Shown here one piece after another: positions 60,310 through 64,000 of a stretch of DNA of 64,000 bases. The notes beneath the pieces were generated by a model. That model saw nothing but the letters and a program-made list of their open reading frames with translations. It was not told where the DNA came from and did no database searches. How positions within the stretch are numbered: the first letter of the stretch is position 1; each line of letters starts with the position of its first letter. The translations under genes were made by a program, and so were the position numbers. Source of the stretch: Reticulitermes speratus (taxonomy: Eukaryota; Arthropoda; Insecta; Blattodea; Rhinotermitidae); NCBI GenBank assembly GCA_021186555.1, contig JAJKFL010000006.1, forward strand, positions 45,456,138 through 45,520,137, in the 5' to 3' direction.

Positions 60310-63271
60310 TTTGATAACACACTGGGGTCAGAAACCTTCGGACTCAGAATGTTCCGTATTGATCATTAGTGCTACGTACCCTGCTTGCCATGTGTTTTTT
60401 GACATGCTCATCGTGTCATTTCATGAGAAACTGTGGTTCAGGTTTTGTCATTTATACATCTTCAGCCCATTCTCTGTTTTTAACACGTATCGTTTAAGTC
60501 TTGTCATTTTAATGGTGCTATCTGTGATTAATTACAACAGTGTTTTTATGTTTTGAAGAGGAAGAGTTTCTAAATCCTTTTGTTGTGTTGGTGTGTCCAA
60601 TCTTGTTATACTTTAAAAGGTCTAGCAACTGCGATACACACAGGATGGCAAGTATGAGGGAAACAAAGACATTTTTTATCACAGATTTTTGTGAGAAACA
60701 TTTCTTAATTCAATGAATGTGTATTGAAATGTATATAAAATGTACTGAAGTAATGTAGGCTGAAGCAGTGTTCCTCAACTGGGGGTCTGTGAGGTATGCC
60801 TCAGGTCTGTGAGGTATGCCTCAGGTCTGTGAGGTATGCCTCAGGGTTCAAGAAGTTGAGTAGATTCTTTTCAGTAGAACATGAAATTATTTCCTTTATA
60901 ATTTTTTTTGTAATCTTAGATTTGTTGTTATTACTGTTAGCAAAATTACTGTTTTTTTATATGTTTTTTGCAGTTACTTAATGAGGTTTTGTATAGTTCA
61001 AGTATGTCTCTTATTTGTGAATTTTCCAACAGTGTTATGGCAAGTCATACCTAAGGGGTCAGCAAGTTGTTTGAGGACGGGTCCTTGGAACTGGTGGGGC
61101 TTAGTAAGGGGCCTGTGATGCCAGAAATGTTAAGAAACACTGGGCTAAAGCAACGATTTAGATTATTTATTTTGGAGCAGTCATGTTTGATACGTATGAA
61201 TCTAGTTAGAAGTCGCAGTACTGTTTTTCTCGCACATGTGGACAAACAGGCTGTGAGCTTCACATGAAAAGGAAATAATTTGACTTCAACCAAAAACTAT
61301 CCATAAATAATTGAAGGTAATTAATGTCTGTGTGATAAAATACAGTATGGGGACATAGTTCGTTGCTACACTTCAGCGCACATGCAAGGTGCAGTGCAAT
61401 GATGCGTGGCATCTCAGTTCAGGCGTGTCACTCCTTTTGTCTCCATCTGACAGACCTTAACAAGGATGCTGCTCTCCAGGTGAGACCAGCGGGCCTGACA
61501 TAGCTCATTAGTTCCTAATTTTATGGTACAGCAGTAGTGGGAATGATCTGCTTTGACTGGACAGGAAACAATAGCAACAATAGCAATGACATTTGGTTGA
61601 ATCACCGTTCGAATCCCGTTTGGAGGAGATTTCCTCATCTTAAAACACATCCAGACCAACCCTGGCGCCCAGCCGGCCTCCACTTCAATGGGTACCGGGA
61701 TTGTTTCCCTGGTGTTAAGCGGCAGAAGCATGACGTTACCACTAACCTTCATCTAGTGCTGAGGTTGAGACAGTGCTGTGCCTCTACTCCCCCTCTGTGC
61801 CTTCATGTCATGTATGGGACACCTTTACCTCTACCTCTCATGGAACCCGTTGATTCATTACCGTGTTCACAAGAACCTGCCACTTGTCTTTATCCTGAGT
61901 CATAAGAATCCAGTCTGTGCCCTCTCATCCTGTTTCTTTAAGATCCGTTTTATTAATATCCTCCCATCTATGCCTAGGTCTTGCAAGTGGTCTCTTTCCT
62001 TCAGGTTTTCCACCAAAATCCTGTATGCAGTCCACTTCTCCCCCCATATGCTCCACGTGCCCTGCCCACTCATCCTCTTTGATTTCATCACCCAACTCTG
62101 TTCGTTAAAATCATCCTGTTTCTGCATCAGGCCCATTTGAAACTCTCCAGACCTGCGCTGGCTGTGAACATATTAACAGTAGAAGTTTTATTTGCATTAG
62201 GTGATAAACATCTAAATTACTTTTACTTCATTATAACTGTTGCAATAAAACCGAATGTAGCAGTAAATTATAATTTGATTTTTGGGACCTAACATTTTAT
62301 TGAAGAACAGTGAGCTTGTTACACTTTCTTTCTCACTGACAATTTTTGAAGAAATACACAGATTATATTCTATAAAAGCATGACAGAAATATGTAATAAT
62401 TATTATTGGAACATACTTAAAGAGAGTGAGGTGGATGTTGGAGCTTACCACTCTGTATTTTTCTCAGTCCTCCCACTGCCAAAAGCTAGGAAGTACCAAC
62501 GTAGGATGTCCCCATGCAGTATGCACGAGGCCTGTTGCAACTTAAGTATTGTGTACTAAATTTAATTCTGTGTGTGTGTGTGTGTGTGTGTTTAAGTTCA
62601 CCAAATCACTCAAAAAATTGTCCTTCATTCTGATGGGGAAGCATGAGGTGGTTGTGTTCAAAACTACTTGTGGGCCCCAGATGTAAGTCCAGCGTGCTGC
62701 ATGTGGGCTGTGGGTTACACATCAGTGCTTCAAAGGATTTGTACAGTTCTGAGGCCCTCTGCAACAGGGGTTGTTAGCCTCTCTGTCAACCCCCAGGCTG
62801 GCAGACTACCCCCTTTAGAGCTATCCATGACTGCTTATTTATTATATTCACAGCTACCCTCCCTCCATACCTCCAGGCTGTCTCCTCCATCCACTATGTG
62901 AGGGTGCACCATGCTGTTTTGACAGCAGGCCACTTATCATTGTAACAAAACTGGACTAGTTTTATTTCCTGTGACTACACACTGCACTCACTTGTACATT
63001 TTGTGTTGCAGATGAGTTCACTGAGCCAGCTATATTGCTGCCACAGGGTGACCGGACATTCTGCCTGTCCCCACCTAAGATGGCGCTGGCATTTGGTGTG
63101 CTGGGTCTCGTGTTCTTGTGTGCTGTAGGTGTGGCACTGTACACGCTGCTCAAGGGACGTCGTCAACACTACCACAGCAAGATGCTGCTTGGAGAGGAGA
63201 CCCTTATTGTGCAGGACAGCCCCTTCATGGGGCATCGCATCCAGTGGCCTCATATCCGCGTCATGCACTGA
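44470..63271 (+). CDS. Zona pellucida (ZP) domain transmembrane protein, 3' nine exons
   Basis: Nine exons join in frame to 437 codons plus stop; the 5' end (signal peptide and any upstream domains) is not found. The joined protein has a ZP-N half with paired Cys (VTC, LEC, RC, ITC) and a ZP-C half with the typical ending [10 protein letters not shown] then TDC. It then has an R-x-x-R furin-like site, an acidic leucine-rich spacer, one transmembrane helix and a basic cytoplasmic tail of about 40 residues. In insects such proteins build the apical extracellular matrix and cuticle-anchoring layers: after furin cleavage the ZP module is shed and polymerises. I cannot name the ortholog. The introns are up to about 4.5 kb and full of repeats. 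Confidence 0.85.
44953..45131. mobile_element. Pogo-like MITE, family P, 179 bp
   Basis: Ends TACAGTAGAACCC and GGGTTCTACTGTA, with TA duplicated. Near-identical copy at 57887–58064. In the first intron after the 44470 exon. Confidence 0.85.
45400..47002 (-). pseudogene. Mariner/Tc1-like transposase, broken and split by a minisatellite
   Basis: On the minus strand, with several frame breaks, conserved pieces appear in order. First come [25 protein letters not shown] and [13 protein letters not shown]. After the 38-bp array follow [20 protein letters not shown], then [11 protein letters not shown], and [14 protein letters not shown], the classical mariner C-terminal motif (PPRSPDLTPLDFFLWG in the family). 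A terminus GAAGGACACTCTGTATATA ends it near 47002. Dead copy inside a ZP gene intron. Confidence 0.8.
45855..46430. repeat. 38-bp minisatellite inside the transposase, about 15 copies
   Basis: GTCCTGCCTGTAGTTCACAG plus TGTTGTGTCAGTTTACAT. On the minus strand the unit encodes the transposase segment [13 protein letters not shown], which normally joins KGHVN to DNPHV, so it grew from transposase codons. Confidence 0.97.
47112..47293 (+). CDS. ZP gene exon, ZP-N domain start
   Basis: Acceptor TGTTGTAG, donor GTTAGT; phase 1 in, phase 0 out. It encodes [20 protein letters not shown] and then [12 protein letters not shown], the classical opening of insect ZP domains (first Cys, amphipathic strand, PF-x-G-x-(V/L)-Y-A-x-G, second Cys). 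A third Cys follows in ATRCG. Confidence 0.9.
47814..47983 (+). CDS. ZP gene exon, end of ZP-N
   Basis: Acceptor CTGCTGCAG, donor GTTAGT; phase 0 in, phase 2 out. It encodes the strand [20 protein letters not shown] followed by TITCQLP. It contains the fourth ZP-N Cys after the usual 'D-Q-x-x-x-x-x-C' pattern, then a Leu/Pro-rich linker. A dispersed foldback fragment lies directly upstream (about 47650–47780). Confidence 0.85.
48030..48850. other. ZP intron DNA, no feature
   Basis: No exon or defined repeat recognised. Confidence 0.4.
48855..49105 (+). repeat. tRNA-derived SINE, type D
   Basis: GCTTTGGCTCAGGTGATTAG, B-box-like AGGTGTGATCCCATGCC, (TTCA)n at 49019–49042, then ATAACATCTTAGCAATTGA. 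Confidence 0.8.
49161..49612. mobile_element. Foldback element, about 212-bp arms, 28-bp spacer
   Basis: The arms 49161–49372 and 49401–49612 are inverted copies with few mismatches (ends AAATCTTATTCAGACA and TGTCTGAATGAGATTT). Each carries a hammerhead-like core. Confidence 0.95.
49507..49549 (+). ncRNA. Hammerhead-ribozyme-like motif in the foldback arm
   Basis: Stem I GTCC pairs with GGGC (one wobble); core CTGAAGA; extra T; stem II GAACCT/AGGTTC; GAAAC; AT; GT; T at the cleavage position. The left arm has the same motif on the minus strand (about 49223–49265) with stem I GCCC/GGGC but GAAAC changed to AAAAC. Confidence 0.5.
49839..50012. repeat. Foldback element just upstream of a ZP exon
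   Basis: ATAGTTACCATTTCAAAG and GTCTTTATCTTTAATG are partly mirrored by GACTTTGAAGATGAAGACAC, GTCAGGAACTAGCCACCAA and CATCCCAGAAG. Centre about 49918. Confidence 0.7.
50126..50298 (+). CDS. ZP gene exon, ZP-N/ZP-C linker
   Basis: Acceptor CTTGTTACAG, donor GTGATA; phase 2 in, phase 1 out. It begins with a charged Ser/Gln-rich linker, followed by [19 protein letters not shown] and then VLVKALLP. This resembles the 'V-W-M-x-I ... V-x-V-G-(D/E)' strand pair that opens ZP-C domains. Confidence 0.85.
50860..51085 (+). repeat. Unclassified dispersed repeat, single-unit version
   Basis: CCGGTTCTGACAAATCGGG to TATTTTATACTTCCAAAAAC matches 59290–59890. Here the ATGCTTTCATGCTTAATGGG ... TTCAATCATTTAATGTAT unit is present once. 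Confidence 0.75.
51086..51500. other. ZP intron DNA, no feature
   Basis: AT-rich intron sequence before the ZP-C exon. Nothing recognised. Confidence 0.4.
51521..51777 (+). CDS. ZP gene exon, ZP-C core
   Basis: Acceptor GTGTTTCAG, donor GTGAAC; phase 1 in, phase 0 out. It encodes VTDCVAHDG, the DEWGCPID segment, [13 protein letters not shown] and [10 protein letters not shown]. This Cys pattern (D-C ... G-C-P ... L-x-x-R-C ... C-x-x-x-x-C-x-G-x-C) is the diagnostic ZP-C signature. Confidence 0.95.
51790..52185. other. ZP intron DNA, no feature
   Basis: No defined repeat or exon. Confidence 0.4.
52190..52340 (-). mobile_element. LINE 3' end (RTE-like) with (AGTT)n tail
   Basis: CTAACTAACTAACTCCATGG, GTCAAGAAATTCCC and TTATGGAACCCGAAGGTTCA match 41312 and 61843. 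Confidence 0.65.
52581..53051. mobile_element. Pogo-like MITE, family Q, interrupted by a SINE
   Basis: Ends TACAGTAAAACCCC and CGGGGTTTTACTGTA. The middle matches the uninterrupted copy at 56578–56755 after removing the SINE at 52600–52877. Confidence 0.9.
52600..52877 (+). repeat. tRNA-derived SINE, type A, nested in MITE Q
   Basis: Head GGGCCGCGATAGCTCAGTCG, B-box-like GGGGCTTGAATCCC, full body to AGGGAGATCTTTACC. Flanked by near-identical direct repeats (AAAACCCCCTATT and AAAACCCCTATTT), the target-site duplication, which fixes its ends. Confidence 0.9.
53146..53790. repeat. 22-bp minisatellite of E-box units, about 29 copies
   Basis: CAGSTGTATGATGTATGATATG, i.e. CAGSTG, TATGATGTATG, ATATG; S is C or G. 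Each unit holds one CANNTG E-box (CAGCTG or CAGGTG), often alternating. All three minus frames stay open, an artefact. Confidence 0.97.
53880..55280. other. ZP intron DNA, no gene
   Basis: Overlapping short frames (54553–54893) on both strands have no motif. No repeat defined. Confidence 0.35.
55291..56148. repeat. 46-bp minisatellite, about 18.5 copies
   Basis: ACAGCTTCATAGACTGTAGT plus TTCTATATCTGGCACTTGCA and ACAAAC. Variants CTGCTTTATAG and ATCTAGC form blocks, marking stepwise duplication. Confidence 0.98.
56299..56352 (+). CDS. ZP gene exon, last ZP Cys and furin-like site
   Basis: 54 bp, phase 0 both sides, acceptor TTTTACAG, donor GTGAGG. It encodes [18 protein letters not shown]. 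It supplies the last Cys of the ZP-C module and then R-N-S-R, a match to the furin consensus R-x-x-R at the position where ZP proteins are normally cleaved. An alternative acceptor four bases downstream would hit a stop. Confidence 0.75.
56578..56755. mobile_element. Pogo-like MITE, family Q, 178 bp
   Basis: Ends TACGGTAAAACCCC and GGGGTTTTACTGTA; no interruption. Inverted relative to the copy at 52581 by internal sequence. Confidence 0.9.
56920..57130 (+). repeat. tRNA-derived SINE, type D
   Basis: GTGGTTAGTTGCTGGCATTT, CCCAGGTTCGTTTCTGTGG, GTGGCACTCGGACAGGATTT and CTCATGTTTCCTTCATTAAC follow the family order. Confidence 0.75.
57140..57720. other. ZP intron DNA, no feature
   Basis: AT-rich; a (TC)n tract lies at 57481–57491. 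Nothing else seen. Confidence 0.4.
57806..57859 (+). CDS. ZP gene exon, juxtamembrane spacer
   Basis: 54 bp, phase 0 both sides; acceptor TTCTGCCAG, donor GTAGGT. It encodes [18 protein letters not shown]. It has no domain of its own; support comes from good splice sites and phase continuity. A pogo-like MITE sits only 27 bp downstream of the donor. Confidence 0.6.
57887..58064. mobile_element. Pogo-like MITE, family P, 178 bp
   Basis: Ends TACAGTAGAACC and GGTTCTACTGTA; about 85–90% like 44953–45131 by eye. Starts 28 bp after a ZP exon. Confidence 0.85.
58070..58615. other. ZP intron DNA, no feature
   Basis: No exon or repeat recognised. Confidence 0.4.
58622..58908 (+). repeat. tRNA-derived SINE, type A
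   Basis: GGGATAGCGTAGGCGGTATA head, B-box-like GGATCGAATCCC, full body to TCTAGGGAGAACTTGACC. A close match to 52600–52877. Confidence 0.9.
58985..59004. repeat. (GT)n microsatellite
   Basis: About nine GT units just upstream of a ZP exon acceptor. Confidence 0.9.
59040..59142 (+). CDS. ZP gene exon, acidic spacer
   Basis: Acceptor ATGCTGTAG after a GT microsatellite, donor GTGAGT; phase 0 in, phase 1 out. It encodes an acidic, Leu-rich stretch ([15 protein letters not shown], then [12 protein letters not shown]) between the furin-like site and the membrane helix. Confidence 0.75.
59290..59890 (+). repeat. Dispersed repeat with internal 45-bp minisatellite, about 9 copies (59430–59850)
   Basis: The flanks match 50860–51085. 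The unit TTATGCTTTATGGACTGAGA plus CTGTCCTTCAATAATAAAAT and GTATC is repeated nine times. The in-frame [15 protein letters not shown] repeats are an artefact. Confidence 0.95.
59972..60012 (-). ncRNA. Degenerate hammerhead-like motif
   Basis: On the minus strand: CTGAAGA, T, stem II GGGA/TCCC, GAAAC, G, GT, C. Stem I does not pair. A decayed copy. Confidence 0.3.
60218..60310. repeat. (GA)n microsatellite
   Basis: About 45 GA units with a short GATA interruption. It produces false Arg/Glu and Ser/Leu frames. Confidence 0.98.
60783..60845. repeat. 20-bp tandem repeat, 3 copies
   Basis: GGTCTGTGAGGTATGCCTCA three times. Confidence 0.95.
60850..61580. other. ZP intron DNA, no feature
   Basis: AT-rich, no exon or defined repeat. 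Confidence 0.4.
61590..61840 (+). repeat. tRNA-derived SINE, type A
   Basis: GTTCGAATCCCGTTTGGAGG, CCAGACCAACCCTGG, CAATGGGTACCGGG and CTCTACTCCCCCTCTGTGCC. The 5' head is lost. Confidence 0.8.
61843..62150 (-). mobile_element. LINE RT C-terminus and 3' end (RTE-like)
   Basis: Minus-strand frame 61900–62136 contains [20 protein letters not shown] (family: Y-R-(I/V)-L-V-G-x-P-E-G-K-R-P-L-G). Further on, after frame breaks, L-A-Q-D-K-D-x-W-x-x-L-V-N-T-V-M-N-x-R-V-P can be followed. This ends the RT ORF of the elements whose tails lie at 21830, 41312 and 52190. Confidence 0.7.
62160..63010. other. Last ZP intron, no feature
   Basis: (GT)n at 62571–62591. A 77-codon frame 62668–62901 has no motif. 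Confidence 0.4.
63012..63271 (+). CDS. ZP gene last exon, transmembrane helix and cytoplasmic tail
   Basis: Acceptor GTGTTGCAG, phase 1 in, ending at TGA (63269–63271). It begins [10 protein letters not shown] and contains a final extracellular Cys in FCLSPPK. A hydrophobic helix of about 24 residues follows ([20 protein letters not shown]), then KGRR as a stop-transfer signal and a tail ending WPHIRVMH. No AATAAA is visible in the next 150 bp before a SINE begins. Confidence 0.9.
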
Positions 63272-63429
63272 CAGAGCTGTGTCATCTGTGTGAAACAAGT
63301 TCCTACGAAACCACTCGTTATAATGTGAGTGGTCTTTGTCATCGGACAGAACCCTTCACTGTGATCCCAGTGGTTTCTGATGAATCATTTGGACATCAAG
63401 AATGAAGTTAATTTATTGCCTCTACATTT

Positions 63430-63740
63430 ACTGGAGAGCCAGGATAGCTCAGTCATTGTAGTGACTAAACTACAGGTTGGACGATCCAGGGTTCGATTCC
63501 TAGCAGGGGCAAGAGATTTTTCTCTTCTCCAAAATGTCCAGACTGGCTCTGGGGCTCACTCAGCCTCCTGTCCGATGGATACCTGTGCCATTGTGCACCG
63601 GCGATTCTTTTCCTCTGGTTGAAGCAGCCAGGGCAAGAAGTTGACCACTTACCTGAATTTAGTGCCCAGGTTAACAATGACTACAGCTATACTAGCCCCA
63701 CTATATGTTTTCATGGTGTGGACAAGGACAACTTTACCTC
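63430..63740 (+). repeat. tRNA-derived SINE, type A, downstream of the ZP stop
   Basis: GCCAGGATAGCTCAGTCATT (A box), B box GGGTTCGATTCC, body GTCCAGACTGGCTCTGG, GCCTCCTGTCCGATGG and AAGCAGCCAGGGC. Confidence 0.85.
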
Positions 63741-63744
63741 TTTT

Positions 63745-63905
63745 CCATATACCGGTGTTACATGACCTCCTATCGAATGGGTACTGGGTTCTTTCCGAGG
63801 GGTGTAAAGTAGCAGGTACAGGAAGCTGACCATCTACCTTCATGCTGGATCCTGGGTTGTGAGTGGAGCTACTTCCCCACACATTCCCCGTATGTTTTCA
63901 TGGTG
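63745..63905 (+). repeat. SINE type A, second 3' part in tandem
   Basis: GACCTCCTATCGAATGGGTA, GAAGCTGACCATCTACC and CTACTTCCCCACACATTCCC repeat the SINE body directly after the previous copy. Confidence 0.7.
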
Positions 63906-64000
63906 TGGTGCTTCATTAAGTACAGAAAAGCTTAATTTTTTTGTTTACTAAATTTATACTTTTGGGGGTAAACGGTTTATAATTGCTGTCAAATCCAGTA

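Noticed and set aside
60049..60322. Arg/Glu and Ser/Leu repeat frames
   Set aside because: Both strands of a (GA)n microsatellite.

Overview
The window looks like a gene-poor stretch of insect nuclear DNA. Both real genes are split into short exons with GT–AG introns. Introns and intergenic DNA are packed with tRNA-derived SINEs, 5'-truncated non-LTR retrotransposons, mariner/pogo-type DNA-transposon remnants, foldback (palindromic) elements and minisatellites. A cockroach or termite (Blattodea) is my best guess from the repeat style, but nothing here proves the order.

Layout. (1) 1–10.3 kb, minus strand: an AAA ATPase gene of the VPS4/katanin (meiotic) clade, rebuilt here as eight phase-consistent exons including a probable 13-bp microexon. 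An inverted pair of DRE-like promoter motifs lies about 240 bp upstream of its ATG. (2) 10.3–44 kb: no convincing cellular gene. It holds minisatellites (114, 31, 38, 50/51, 55, 40, 39, 55, 36 and 39 bp units), SINEs, LINE 3' ends, a mariner deletion derivative and foldback elements, one with about 430-bp arms. (3) 44.4–63.3 kb, plus strand: a zona pellucida (ZP) domain membrane protein gene. Nine exons are visible, ending in a furin-like site, one transmembrane helix and a stop codon; the 5' end is missing. Its introns hold 38-, 22-, 46- and 45-bp minisatellites, two pogo-type MITE families and more SINEs.

Tandem arrays fill about 13 kb (one fifth) of the window. They produce most of the long open frames on both strands, and those frames are not genes. 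At least four arrays are visibly built from pieces of transposable elements: a SINE head, a LINE tail, a mariner transposase and an unclassified dispersed repeat.

The observation I rate highest: the centres of many foldback elements carry a small structured motif matching the hammerhead ribozyme core (CUGANGA, stem II, GAAAC, a tiny stem III, GU, then A, U or C). The stems differ in sequence between copies but stay complementary. The copies at 2.9, 13.1 and 49.5 kb are the best.

The two genes show no functional link. One is an intracellular ATPase, the other a secreted or apical-matrix type membrane protein.
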